Translations under genes and position numbers: made by a program | The notes under the pieces: model-generated | What the model was told of the DNA's origin: nothing | Databases searched by the model: none | What the model saw: the letters and a program-made list of their open reading frames with translations, nothing else | Origin: Streptomyces gardneri | Lineage (GTDB): Bacteria > Actinomycetota > Actinomycetes > Streptomycetales > Streptomycetaceae | Length of the DNA: 64,000 nt | Direction of reading: 5' to 3' | Assembly: GCF_006539185.1 (NCBI RefSeq) | Contig: NZ_BJMN01000025.1 | Coordinates: forward strand, 1-64,000 | Shown: one piece after another, positions 8,897-16,952 of the stretch | How positions within the stretch are numbered: the stretch's first letter is position 1 | How the letters are laid out: each line of letters begins with the position of its first letter

Positions 8897-10221
8897 CGCC
8901 CTCCACCTCCAGAGTTGCGGTTGCTGTGCGGGGTACCCGTGGTGGGACTGCTGCTACGGGGCGCGGGTGGGGGCGTGGCCCCGCCGCCGCGGTTGTCGCC
9001 GCCGCGGCTGCTGTGGGCGGCGACGCCGCCGGCGAGGGGGTTGGCGGGGCGGGGGGCCTGGGAGCCCTGGGCGCCGCCGCCTCCGCTGTCGCGGGTGCTG
9101 TGGGTCTTGATGCCCTGCGAGACGAGGGAGGCGGGGGAGGAGATGACGGCGGCGGCGGTGTTCTCGCCGGCGCGGTGGAGCCGGTTGTTGCGGGAGGCGG
9201 CGATCTCGTCGCCGAAGCCGGGGACGAAGCGGTAGATCACGCCGGAGGCGAAGATGGCGAGCAGGATGATCGCGAGTCCGGACACGACGGCGGAGAACGA
9301 GTCGGGGCCGGTGCCGGAGGAGAGTGCTCCGGCGAGGCCGAGGACGATCACGATGACCGGCTTGACGAGGATGACCGCGATCATGATTCCGGCCCAGCGG
9401 CGGACGTGGCCCCACATGTTCTTGTCGACGAGGCCGGAGTAGACGACGACGCCGAGGAGGGCGCCGACGTAGAGCATGACGGCGCGGAGGAACAGCTCCA
9501 GGTAGAGCACGCCGGCGGCGAGGACGGTCACCAGCGACACGATGATCAGCATGATGGGGCCGCCACCGATGCTGTCGCCCTTCTGGAGGGCCTGTTTGAA
9601 GCTGCCGAAGAAGACGTCGGTCTGCTGGCCGGTGCCGGAGGCGATGACCTCGGTGACGGCGTCGGTGGCGTTGACGACGGTGTAGAGGATGAGCGGGGTG
9701 AAGGCGGAGGCGAGGACCGTCAGCCAGAGGAAGCCGATGGCCTCGGAGAGGGCGGTGGCGAGGGGGACGCCCCGGATGGCCCGCTTGGCGACGGCGAGGA
9801 GCCAGAGGAGGAGGGTGAGGACGGTGGCGGCGGCGAAGACGATCGCGTACCGGCCGAGGAACTCCAGGTTGGTGAAGTCGACGTCGGCGGTTTCCTTGAC
9901 GGCCTTGGAGAGGTAGTCGATGGTCGCGACGGCGGCGTCGGCGCAGCCGCGGGCTAGGGAGGAGAGGGGGTCGAGGGCGGTGGTGGGGTTGGGCAGGGGT
10001 GCCTGGTCACCGCCGCCGGACTCGCTCCTCTCGCAGAGCTGCCGGGCCGTTCCCGTGAGGAGGTCGCACTCCTTGTTGCCCACGGTCGGGGTGGGCGTGG
10101 GGGCGGTCGGCGTGGGCGTGGGGGCCGCCTGGGCGGCCGGGGCGAGCAGGAGGGGTACGGCGAGGAAGGCGGCGAAGGCCGCCGTCGACGCGCGCCCGGC
10201 CAGGCTTCGGCTAGCGGGCAT
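8893..10221 (-). CDS. VirB6/TrbL-like multi-spanning membrane protein
   Basis: 442 aa. An N-terminal signal peptide (AFAAFLAVPLLLAPAAQAA, cleavage after about residue 33) leads into a Pro/Thr-rich stretch and a cysteine-containing extracellular segment. At least six hydrophobic helices follow between about residues 120 and 350. The C-terminal tail of about 80 residues is Gly/Ser/Pro-rich and low-complexity. This topology fits VirB6/TrbL channel components of type IV secretion systems. It overlaps both neighbours (11 nt upstream, 4 nt downstream). Sequence-level similarity is weak, so the function is inferred from topology and operon position. Confidence 0.72.
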   Translation of the reverse strand: MPASRSLAGRASTAAFAAFLAVPLLLAPAAQAAPTPTPTAPTPTPTVGNKECDLLTGTARQLCERSESGGGDQAPLPNPTTALDPLSSLARGCADAAVATIDYLSKAVKETADVDFTNLEFLGRYAIVFAAATVLTLLLWLLAVAKRAIRGVPLATALSEAIGFLWLTVLASAFTPLILYTVVNATDAVTEVIASGTGQQTDVFFGSFKQALQKGDSIGGGPIMLIIVSLVTVLAAGVLYLELFLRAVMLYVGALLGVVVYSGLVDKNMWGHVRRWAGIMIAVILVKPVIVIVLGLAGALSSGTGPDSFSAVVSGLAIILLAIFASGVIYRFVPGFGDEIAASRNNRLHRAGENTAAAVISSPASLVSQGIKTHSTRDSGGGGAQGSQAPRPANPLAGGVAAHSSRGGDNRGGGATPPPAPRSSSPTTGTPHSNRNSGGGGR

Positions 10222-11044
10222 AGGTGAACCCTCCGTATCCCTCGACGGCCTCGGCGATCTCGTCGGCTGTGGAGGCGCGGCTGTCGCCGTTGACCGGTGT
10301 GGGTCCCTCGCTCTGGCTGAAGGACTCCACGCGCCAGTCGTTCCCGACCCACTTGAGCTTCTGCGTGATGGTGAACCAGGTGGAGGTGACGGGCTTGGTC
10401 GAGCCCGCTCCGGCGAGGCCGCCCAGGCCGGTGCACCAGACCTCGACCGTCGCGGAGTTCTCCGTGTAGTCCCGGACCTTGGTGCCGATCGGGACGGTGC
10501 GTGAGACGAAGGTCAGGCCGGAGGGGGCGGTGCCGTTCTCGTCGAGTCCCATGCCGGCCATGAGGCCGGCGGAGTAGGAGGCGTCGAGCTTCTTCAGGAG
10601 GTCCTCCACGACCGCGGGGTCGTGGATGGCGCGCACGATCTCCGCGCGGGGGCCGTCCTGGAACATCTCGGCCGAGCCGAGGACCACCGCGTAGTTCGTC
10701 GCCGCGCTCTGCGCGCCCTGCTCGTCGTGGGCGTAACCCGTCGGGATCTGGCCGTTCTTGCCGTTGACCGGGCGGACGCCCGTTGCCGCCGTCGGGGCTG
10801 CGGTGCCCGGGGTGCCTGTCGTGGGGGCCGCGTCCGCCGGGTCTCCGCCGCCGCGGTTGGCGAAGGCGATCGCCGCGATGAGGAGGACCACCACGCTCAC
10901 GACCGTGATCAGGGAGCGGGAGCTGCGGACGGGGCGGCGGGCGCCGCCGTAGACGTCGCCGCTGTTGCCCTCGGGCAGGCGGGTCCGGGTCTGGCCCGAG
11001 CCGCCCACGCCGCCGAAGCCGTCGTGCTCGTCGCCGAGGCTCAT
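10211..11044 (-). CDS. VirB8/TcpC-like conjugal transfer protein
   Basis: 277 aa. A short charged, Gly-rich cytoplasmic N terminus is followed by one membrane helix (about residues 45-65, SLITVVSVVVLLIAAIAFAN) and an extracellular domain of about 200 residues. A single helix plus an NTF2-like soluble domain is the architecture of VirB8 and of Gram-positive TcpC. The GEGG-type start region is GAGGGGG about eleven bases before the ATG. It overlaps the VirB6-like gene by 11 nt. The assignment rests on architecture and position in the operon. Confidence 0.68.
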   Translation of the reverse strand: MSLGDEHDGFGGVGGSGQTRTRLPEGNSGDVYGGARRPVRSSRSLITVVSVVVLLIAAIAFANRGGGDPADAAPTTGTPGTAAPTAATGVRPVNGKNGQIPTGYAHDEQGAQSAATNYAVVLGSAEMFQDGPRAEIVRAIHDPAVVEDLLKKLDASYSAGLMAGMGLDENGTAPSGLTFVSRTVPIGTKVRDYTENSATVEVWCTGLGGLAGAGSTKPVTSTWFTITQKLKWVGNDWRVESFSQSEGPTPVNGDSRASTADEIAEAVEGYGGFTYAR

Positions 11045-11159
11045 GCCGGGTACGCCCCCTCACTCGTTCGCGGGTACGACAGTGCTGCAACATGGCTGGG
11101 CATCAGGGAACGCAAACACGACATCAGCAGGCCTCAGGGGGATGGAGTCCGACGGGGGA

Positions 11160-11468
11160 TCAGACGGCCATCCCGTACACGATGGTGAACAGCGTCCCCA
11201 GCGATCCGATGATGAAGACGCCGGTGAGGCCGGCCACGATCAGGCCCTTGCCCTGTTCCGCGCTGAAGGTGTCGCGGAGCGCGGTCGCGCCGATGCGCTG
11301 CTTGGCCGCTCCCCAGATGGCGATGCCGAGGCAGAGCAGGATGGCCACGGCCATCACGACCTCGATCATGATCTTGGCTTCGGCGCCCAGGCTGCCGAAA
11401 GGGCCCCAGTTCGGGGCGATTCCACCGATGATGGTGGTGATGTCGCCCTTTTCTGCCGCCAGGTACAT
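11160..11468 (-). CDS. VirB2-like pilin/small two-helix membrane protein
   Basis: 102 aa from the ATG at 11468; a GTG nine bases upstream is the alternative start. There are two hydrophobic helices (about 28-50 and 70-97) separated by a basic loop (AAKQRIGATALRDTFSAEQGKG), like VirB2/TrbC pilins, but without an obvious cleavable signal. It is the promoter-proximal gene of the T4SS-like operon, 115 bp before the VirB8-like gene. Streptomycete copies of this protein are strongly conserved as I recall them, which argues for a structural role. The pilin assignment is inferred. Confidence 0.7.
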   Translation of the reverse strand: MYLAAEKGDITTIIGGIAPNWGPFGSLGAEAKIMIEVVMAVAILLCLGIAIWGAAKQRIGATALRDTFSAEQGKGLIVAGLTGVFIIGSLGTLFTIVYGMAV

Positions 11469-11759
11469 GTAACTCACCGCCCCTGTTGGGTAGTTAACTG
11501 CCCCTGCCGGACGGCATGGGTCATCGCCCTATCTTCGCTGATGAAACCGCTCGTGTGTGACGCCTTGACGGGTCTCTTTACCCGATCCCCGCACACTTGA
11601 CCGGTCTGACCGTCTTGACCTGCGGTGGTGTGGCCGGTTTCCATGCGAAGAAGCGTATGGTCACTCTGTGTATCACGGAGGGTGACTCCGGGCAATGATT
11701 GTCGTTGTTGCACTCTTGGGGCGCCGTCGCCCCGCCGCCGCCCCGCCGTCGCGTGAGTC
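11469..11759. promoter_or_regulatory. Upstream region of T4SS-like operon with TTGAC repeats
   Basis: This 291-bp spacer is AT-richer than its surroundings and holds no convincing gene. Between about 11560 and 11625 the plus strand carries three TTGAC-containing words (TTGACGGGTC, TTGACCGGTC, TTGACCTGCG), so the minus strand has repeated GGTCAAG. They could be activator or repressor sites for the operon that starts at 11468, or alternative -35 elements. No matching regulator is evident. Confidence 0.4.
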
Positions 11760-12332
11760 TCAGGCGTACGAGGCGATCAGGCGCGACAAGTGACGGCCCG
11801 CCAGGAGGAGGGGGTCCTCGCTGCGGGTGACCTGGGCGGTCACTTCCGCGCCTTCGAGCGTGTTGATGACGGTGGCGGCCAGGTCGCGGGCTTCGGGGGA
11901 GGGGAATCCGCAGCCGAGGAGCTTTTCGGCGACCAGGTTCTGCCAGGTGCGCAGGGCGTCGGCGCAGGCCTGCTGGATGGGGTTGTCGGAGCCGAGGGTC
12001 TCCAGGGCGGCGGCGGTGACCGGGCAGCCGTCGGTCCAGCCGGAGGTGCGGAGTTCGCGGGCCAGGAGGCGTGCGCAGGCGTCGACGGCCTCGGCGGGGC
12101 CGTCCTCGCCGTCGAGGGCGGTGCGCAGGAGGTCGGCGAACTCCTCGCGGCCGTGCGCGATGGCCGCGACCGCGACGGCTTCCTTCCCGCCCGGGAAGAA
12201 GTGGTAGACGGAGCCGAGGGTGGCGTCCGCCTCCTTCGCGATCTGCTTGATGCCCGTTCCGACGTAGCCCTGGCGCTGGATGAGGCGTGAGGCGGCGACG
12301 ACGATCCGGTCGTGGGTGCTGCTGGTCTGCAT
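11760..12332 (-). CDS. TetR/AcrR-family transcriptional regulator
   Basis: 190 aa. The N-terminal TetR helix-turn-helix is clear: IVVAASRLIQRQGYVGTGIKQIAKEADATLGSVYHFFPGG, with the conserved YHFF of the recognition helix. The C-terminal ligand domain resembles the LmrA/YxaF subgroup (GCPVTAAALE). It is divergently transcribed from an NAD(P)-dependent oxidoreductase gene across 114 bp containing two copies of a 19-bp putative operator. It is therefore probably an autorepressor that also controls the oxidoreductase. The ligand is unknown. Confidence 0.92.
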   Translation of the reverse strand: MQTSSTHDRIVVAASRLIQRQGYVGTGIKQIAKEADATLGSVYHFFPGGKEAVAVAAIAHGREEFADLLRTALDGEDGPAEAVDACARLLARELRTSGWTDGCPVTAAALETLGSDNPIQQACADALRTWQNLVAEKLLGCGFPSPEARDLAATVINTLEGAEVTAQVTRSEDPLLLAGRHLSRLIASYA

Positions 12333-12356
12333 GGGGCGAGTTTAGTCGGTGCAGTG

Positions 12357-12375
12357 AGTAGAGCGTTCGTTTTAG
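12357..12375 (+). promoter_or_regulatory. Putative TetR operator, copy 1
   Basis: The 19-bp word AGTAGAGCGTTCGTTTTAG occurs here and identically at 12404-12422, 47 bp apart, between the divergent TetR and oxidoreductase genes. The core TAGAGCG-TT-CGTTTTA is an imperfect dyad typical of TetR-family operators of the LmrA/YxaF kind. Two sites would let the regulator repress both promoters. Confidence 0.7.
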
Positions 12376-12403
12376 TGCGTGCTACGGTCCTGCCCAGTCG
12401 CTA

Positions 12404-12422
12404 AGTAGAGCGTTCGTTTTAG
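12404..12422 (+). promoter_or_regulatory. Putative TetR operator, copy 2
   Basis: This is the second, identical copy of the 19-bp word found at 12357-12375. It lies 25 bp before the GTG of the oxidoreductase gene, where it would overlap the promoter or transcript start. Confidence 0.7.
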
Positions 12423-12446
12423 AGTGCGTATCGATGGGGGACCCCT

Positions 12447-13334
12447 GTGCAGAACGACCGTTCCGTCACCACCGCCACTGCCGTCACCGTCATCGGCCTC
12501 GGGCCCATGGGGCGCGCCATGGCCGGCGCCTACCTCGACCAGGGGTACGAGGTCACCCTCTGGAACCGGACCCCGAGCCGGGCCGCCGAGCTCGTGCGCC
12601 GCGGGGCGTTCCTCGCCGCGAGCCCCTCCGAGGCCGTCGCCGCCAACGAGCTCGTCGTCCTCAGCCTCACCGACTACGACGCCTTCTACGGCGTCCTCGG
12701 CGCGGTCGACCCCGCCGTCCTGGCGGGCAAGGTCCTCGTCAACCTCAGCTCCGACACCCCGCTGCGGGCCCGGGAGGCCGCCGCCTGGGTCGCGGAGCGC
12801 GGCGCCGTCCAGCTCACCGGCGGCATCCTGACCCCGCCGTCCGGCGTCGGCGACCCGGCGAGCTCCGCCTTCTACAGCGGCCCCCGGGAGGTCTTCGAGG
12901 CCCACCGCGGCACGCTCTCCGTGCTCACCGGCACCGACTACCGCGGTGAGGACCCCGGGCTCGCCGCGCTTTTCTACCAGCTCAACATGGTCATGTTCTG
13001 GACGGCGCTCTCCGGTTACTGGCAGGCCATCGCCCTCGCCGACGCGCACGGCATCACGGCCGGCGAGCTCCAGCCGTACGCCCGGAGCGCCCTCGACCTC
13101 GACCGGTTCGTCGACTTCTACGCACCCAGGGTCGACGCCGGCCACCACGGCGGTGACGTCGACCGCCTCGCGATGGGCCTCGCCAGCGCCGAGCACGTCC
13201 TGCACACCGTCACCGACGCGGGCGTGGACGGTGCCCTGCCGGCCGCGATCGTCGACCTGTTCCGGCGCGGGGCGGAGGCCGGGTACGGGGACGGCAGTTC
13301 CTCCAGTCTCGTGGAGTTGCTCAAGAAGAACTGA
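12447..13334 (+). CDS. NAD(P)-dependent oxidoreductase, imine-reductase/6PGDH-like
   Basis: 295 aa with a GTG start preceded by GATGGGGGAC. The N-terminal Rossmann fold has the dinucleotide motif VIGLGPMGRAMA, with the Asn-Arg-Thr end of strand 2 (WNRTPSRA) that favours NADPH. The C-terminal helical domain has the layout of 6-phosphogluconate dehydrogenase/3-hydroxyisobutyrate relatives and of streptomycete imine reductases (catalytic-helix region with QLNMVMFWTAL). It probably reduces an imine or oxidises a beta-hydroxy acid; the substrate is unknown. It is divergent from and presumably repressed by the TetR protein. Confidence 0.87.
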   Translation: MQNDRSVTTATAVTVIGLGPMGRAMAGAYLDQGYEVTLWNRTPSRAAELVRRGAFLAASPSEAVAANELVVLSLTDYDAFYGVLGAVDPAVLAGKVLVNLSSDTPLRAREAAAWVAERGAVQLTGGILTPPSGVGDPASSAFYSGPREVFEAHRGTLSVLTGTDYRGEDPGLAALFYQLNMVMFWTALSGYWQAIALADAHGITAGELQPYARSALDLDRFVDFYAPRVDAGHHGGDVDRLAMGLASAEHVLHTVTDAGVDGALPAAIVDLFRRGAEAGYGDGSSSSLVELLKKN

Positions 13335-13422
13335 CGGCACGTCGCGCAACCACCCCGTCGGACGGCCCGCCGCCTAGACTGGCCCCCGGGGCGTACTGCC
13401 ATGAACCGAGGGGTGGTTGACG

Positions 13423-14451
13423 GTGCGTAGGGCTGGCAAGGCGTGGCTGGTGGCCGGAGGGTCCCTCGGGGTCTGCCTCAGCTTTGTCGCACTGCTCGTC
13501 GTCGGGACGTACTCCGCGGCGGCCGGTCTCATCGGCGGCGCGGGCAGTGGCAAGAACGGCACCGTGGGTCTGGCCAAGGGCTCCGTTCCCGCCCTCTACC
13601 AGGGGCTCGTGCAGAAGTGGGGCAACCTCTGCCCCGCGATCAACCCCGCCCTCCTCGCCGCGCAGCTCTACCAGGAGAGCGGCTGGAACCCGCGGGCCGT
13701 CTCCTCCGCCGACGCCCGCGGCATCGCCCAGTTCATCCCCGGCACCTGGGCCGGGCACGGCATCGACGGCGACGGGGACGGCGACCGGGACATCTGGGAC
13801 CCCCAGGACGCGATCCCCTCGGCCGCCTCGTACGACTGCGAGCTCGCCGGCTACGTGAAGAACGTGCCGGGGGACCCGGCGAACAACATGCTGGCCGCGT
13901 ACAACGCGGGCGCGTACCGGGTCATCAGGCACGGCGGGGTGCCGCCCATCAGCGAGACCCAGAACTACGTGCGGATCATCCGCTCCCTGGAGCAGAGCTT
14001 CGCCCGGCCGGTGGGCCGCGTCGACCCGTCCCGGCAGGCCGCCGGGGCCATCCACTACGCCCAGGGGAAGCTCGGCACCCCCTATCTCTGGGGCGGTACG
14101 GGCACGGCCGCGCAGGGTGGCCGGTTCGACTGCTCCGGGCTGACCCAGGCCGCGTACCTGAGCGTCGGCATCGAGCTGCCGCGCGTCGCCAACGACCAGT
14201 ACAACGCCGGGCCGCACCCGAGCCGGGAGGAGCTCCTCCCCGGCGACCTCGTGTTCTTCTCCGACGACCTGACGAACTCGCGGGCCATCCGGCACGTCGG
14301 CATCTACGTCGGCGGCGGGTACATGATCGACGCCCCGCGCACCGGTGCGGTGATCCGCTTCAGCCGGATCGACGGCCCGGACTACTTCGGCGCGACCCGC
14401 GTCACGAAGGAAGGCGCCGCCGCGCTGCCCACCCATCTCCCGCAGACGTAG
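13423..14451 (+). CDS. Lytic transglycosylase / NlpC-P60 (C40) peptidoglycan hydrolase
   Basis: 342 aa from the GTG at 13423, which has GAGGGG eight bases upstream; a TTG at 13417 lies too close to that site. After a signal-anchor (about residues 5-35) comes a soluble lytic transglycosylase domain with the catalytic Glu in QESGWNPRAVS and the GIAQFIPGTW motif. A C-terminal NlpC/P60 endopeptidase has Cys in FDCSGLTQAAY and His in RHVGIYVGGG. Two-domain enzymes like this serve as VirB1-type wall openers in Gram-positive transfer systems, which fits the T4SS-like operon 2 kb away. General wall remodelling is the alternative. Confidence 0.9.
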   Translation: MRRAGKAWLVAGGSLGVCLSFVALLVVGTYSAAAGLIGGAGSGKNGTVGLAKGSVPALYQGLVQKWGNLCPAINPALLAAQLYQESGWNPRAVSSADARGIAQFIPGTWAGHGIDGDGDGDRDIWDPQDAIPSAASYDCELAGYVKNVPGDPANNMLAAYNAGAYRVIRHGGVPPISETQNYVRIIRSLEQSFARPVGRVDPSRQAAGAIHYAQGKLGTPYLWGGTGTAAQGGRFDCSGLTQAAYLSVGIELPRVANDQYNAGPHPSREELLPGDLVFFSDDLTNSRAIRHVGIYVGGGYMIDAPRTGAVIRFSRIDGPDYFGATRVTKEGAAALPTHLPQT

Positions 14452-14684
14452 GGGCAGGAGACGGACCGTCGGGTCGCAAGGCAGTCGTAGCAGTCGTAAG
14501 GGACATGGCTGGAACTCTCCGTCATGCCCTGGCCCTGAGCTGCGGTGAACCGTCACTCTTCGATAACGTCGTCATGATCCACCGGAGAGAGCGGAACGTA
14601 CGCCTCAAGCAGTTCGTTCCCTGATCCGAACGCTCTGACCACGGGGGTGGGAAGACAGACACGAGAAGCAAGGGGCCGCAGCAC

Positions 14685-15407
14685 ATGGCTGGACTCGCAT
14701 CGGACGGTGCCAACCCCGATGTCAGCCTGCTCTACGACATCAACGGGCTGGCGAAGGCCGCTCCGCCGTGGTTCGACCGCGTCATGGAGTTCGTCGGCGA
14801 GTACGGGATCATGCTCGGGATGGTCCTCGTCGTGCTCTGGTGCTGGTGGAGCGTGCGTCGCAGCGGCACCCTCGCGGACTCCGTCTCGGCAGTCGCCGGA
14901 CTCGTCTGGGCCCCGCTGGCCGCCGGTGTCGCCCTTCTCGTCAACATCCCCATCCGCGGCTTCGTCGAGCGACCCAGGCCGTTCAACGACCACCAGGGCC
15001 TCGAGGTCCTCGTCGCGGGCAAGACCGACTTCTCGTTCGTCAGCGACCACGCCACCATGGCCATGGCGCTCGGCGTCGGCCTCTTCGTCGCCAACCGGAA
15101 GTTCGGCCTCGCCGCCATCGGCCTCGCCCTCACCGAGGGCTTCGCGCGGGTCTACATGGGCGTCCACTACCCCACCGACGTCATCGGCGGCTTCGCCCTC
15201 GGCACGGCGGTGGCGCTGCTCCTCGCGCCCGTCGCGCTCGCCCTGCTGACCCCCGTCGTCTCCGCCGTCGCCCGCTCCCGCCGCGGCGCCCCGCTCGTCC
15301 GCTCCCGCAAGGCCGCGGGACCTCAGCAGCCGGAGACCGTCGGCATCCCCGAGCCCCGGCTCGGCGGCCCCGCCACCGGAACCACCCAGAACGACCTCGC
15401 CGCCTAG
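14685..15407 (+). CDS. PAP2-family membrane phosphatase
   Basis: 240 aa with about five membrane helices. The three phosphatase motifs are recognisable: RGFVERPRP (motif 1), FVSDHATMAMA (motif 2, SDHA in place of PSGH) and ARVYMGVHYPTDVIGG (motif 3, with the catalytic His and Asp). It should hydrolyse a lipid phosphate or pyrophosphate at the membrane, such as undecaprenyl pyrophosphate or phosphatidic acid. The C-terminal 45 residues are a charged, Pro-rich cytoplasmic tail. The neighbouring genes on the same strand encode cell-envelope proteins. Confidence 0.88.
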   Translation: MAGLASDGANPDVSLLYDINGLAKAAPPWFDRVMEFVGEYGIMLGMVLVVLWCWWSVRRSGTLADSVSAVAGLVWAPLAAGVALLVNIPIRGFVERPRPFNDHQGLEVLVAGKTDFSFVSDHATMAMALGVGLFVANRKFGLAAIGLALTEGFARVYMGVHYPTDVIGGFALGTAVALLLAPVALALLTPVVSAVARSRRGAPLVRSRKAAGPQQPETVGIPEPRLGGPATGTTQNDLAA

Positions 15408-15743
15408 ACCACGGGCAGGGCCCTCATAGGGCAGGGCCCTAATGCTGGGGGCCGCCGGCGGACGTCGTCGCGACGAGGTGTTCCGAGGCGTCCGTGCGGG
15501 CTCGCTCCCGCGATCTGCGGGCCGGTCCCGACCAGCCGCAGCTGCACCTGGCCAGCGCGAACGAGCCGCGCTCCGTCGTCGTGGTCGTGTGGGGGGAGGA
15601 CTCCGCGTGCACACCACCACCGTACTGCGCGTGACGGCTCGCCCGGGCCGTCGTTATCCGGATCGGGTGTCCCCGGTCCCGCGGGACCGGGAGGCGTGCG
15701 GGTCCCGAGCAAACAGCGGTGAGGCGTTGGGGGTTGGCAGACG
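15408..15743. other. 336-bp intergenic region with short palindromes
   Basis: No convincing gene is seen. A 12-bp word GGGCAGGGCCCT is repeated at 15413-15424 and 15429-15440, each copy ending in the palindrome AGGGCCCT. A perfect 18-bp palindrome, CCGGTCCCGCGGGACCGG, lies at 15673-15690, about 55 bp before the lipoprotein start, and could be an operator or a 5'-leader hairpin. A GTG at 15608 has a strong GGGGAGGA site but opens a frame of unconvincing composition that runs into the next gene out of phase. Confidence 0.5.
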
Positions 15744-16586
15744 ATGGTGGTGCAGGGGTACGGGCGACCGCACGGTCGCGGGAGCGGGGCGTTCGCCGTC
15801 ACCGCGGCCCTGGTCGGCTCACTCGTCGGGAGCTCGGCGGTCGCCGGCTGCGGCGCCCCTGAGGACCCGAAGCCCGCGGTGGACCCCCTCCGCGCCGTAC
15901 GGAACGCGGCCGACGTCCTGACCAGGGCCGGCACCTCCAAGGCGAGCACGTCCATGGAGATGGCCGCCGGCGGGACCCGGGTCACCATCCGCGGCGAGGG
16001 CGGCTACGACTTCCGCCGCCGCACCGGCCGGCTCCAGGTGGTGCTGCCCAAGGACGCCGCCGGGGCCGACGAGCACCGGCCGATCACCGAGCTCCTCACC
16101 CCCGGCGCCCTCTACATGAAGAACCGGGGCGCGGGCGTGCCCGCCGACAAGTGGGTCCGCGTCGACACCACGACCCTCGACGACGGCAACCTCGTCACGG
16201 GCGGGGCCACCGACCCGGCGGCCGCGGCGGAGCTGCTGCGGGGCGCCCGGGAGGCCACGTACCTCGGCGAGGTCGATCTGGCAGGGGTGAAAGTCGGCCA
16301 CTACCGCGGCGTCGCCGACATCGCCCACGCGGCGCGCGTCGCCTCGCCGCAGCTGCGCGGGGCGCTCGCCGCGGCGGCGAAAGGGTTCGCCAAGGACACG
16401 GTGCCCTTCGACGCGTATCTGGACGCGGAGGGCCGGCTGCGGAAGGTCCGCCACCAGTTCAGCTTCAGCAATCAGGGCCGTACGGTCGCGGTCGCCTCGA
16501 CCACCCTGCTGTACGGCTTCGGGGTGTCCGTGCAGGTGACGCTGCCGGACCGGCGGGACATCTACGCCGGGAAGATCAAGGCCTGA
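15744..16586 (+). CDS. Secreted lipoprotein, LppX/LprG-like
   Basis: 280 aa. A basic N terminus and hydrophobic segment end in the lipobox AVAGC, giving a lipidated Cys at residue 36. The mature part begins with a region resembling LppX/LprAFG lipoproteins (LRAVRNAADVLTRAGTSKAS, later VDTTTLDDGN and VPFDAYLDAEGRLRKV). Those mycobacterial homologues bind or transport lipids in the envelope. GGGGGTTGG precedes the ATG. It follows the PAP2 phosphatase on the same strand and precedes a 59-aa gene. Function in lipid or envelope homeostasis is inferred from the family. Confidence 0.82.
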   Translation: MVVQGYGRPHGRGSGAFAVTAALVGSLVGSSAVAGCGAPEDPKPAVDPLRAVRNAADVLTRAGTSKASTSMEMAAGGTRVTIRGEGGYDFRRRTGRLQVVLPKDAAGADEHRPITELLTPGALYMKNRGAGVPADKWVRVDTTTLDDGNLVTGGATDPAAAAELLRGAREATYLGEVDLAGVKVGHYRGVADIAHAARVASPQLRGALAAAAKGFAKDTVPFDAYLDAEGRLRKVRHQFSFSNQGRTVAVASTTLLYGFGVSVQVTLPDRRDIYAGKIKA

Positions 16587-16728
16587 CCGGGGACGCGACG
16601 GGGCCCGGGTGGTTCGGACCATCGCCAAATGGTCCGGACGTGTCATGCGCCCCGAGTGGCCCTCTCCCTACGCTGGGAGACCGCCGGGAACCTGGGAGAC
16701 AGAAGCCGGCAGGAAGAGGTGACCGCAC

Positions 16729-16908
16729 GTGGCCCCGCCCGGTACAGCGACCGTTTCCGCGGACCCGGACCGCATCGCCCTCGCCGAGATCGAACTGTGC
16801 GGCGAACTGATCATCGCCGCCTCCACCGCGGACGGGGAGCGCCTCAGCGCCGACCGGATCGACGAGGTCCTGCGGGTCGCCGCCGAGCGGGCCGTACGGG
16901 AACGCTGA
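16729..16908 (+). CDS. Small conserved hypothetical protein (59 aa)
   Basis: GTG start with AGGAAGAGG nine bases upstream, 59 aa. The sequence is acidic and helical, containing ALAEIELCGELIIAASTADG and ERLSADRIDEVLRVAAERA; no signal or membrane segment is seen. Codon third-position GC is high and the reading frame is consistent with a real gene. I do not recognise a domain. It lies between the lipoprotein gene and the convergent csoR gene, with a hairpin terminator in the gap. Its possible function is open. Confidence 0.75.
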   Translation: MAPPGTATVSADPDRIALAEIELCGELIIAASTADGERLSADRIDEVLRVAAERAVRER

Positions 16909-16918
16909 CCGCACGGCC

Positions 16919-16944
16919 CCCCGTCTCGTACGACGACGACGGGG
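16919..16944. terminator. Bidirectional terminator between 59-aa gene and csoR
   Basis: CCCCGTC and GACGGGG form a 7-bp stem around a 12-nt loop in the 44-bp gap between two convergent genes. Confidence 0.6.
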
Positions 16945-16952
16945 ACGCCCGC

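Noticed and set aside
11474..11713. Possible 79-aa minus-strand gene upstream of the pilin-like gene
   Set aside because: Composition is unlike a Streptomyces gene (low third-position GC), no ribosome site, and it overlaps the likely promoter with TTGAC repeats.
11760..13334. TetR/oxidoreductase pair as a recent genomic island
   Set aside because: No flanking repeats, integrase or shift in base composition are visible, so only a possible insertion relative to the T4SS-like cluster is noted.
15608..15921. Reading frame starting at a GTG with a strong GGGGAGGA site
   Set aside because: The protein is Arg/Pro/Ser-rich as out-of-phase high-GC frames are, and it runs into the lipoprotein gene in another frame; the ribosome site alone is not enough.
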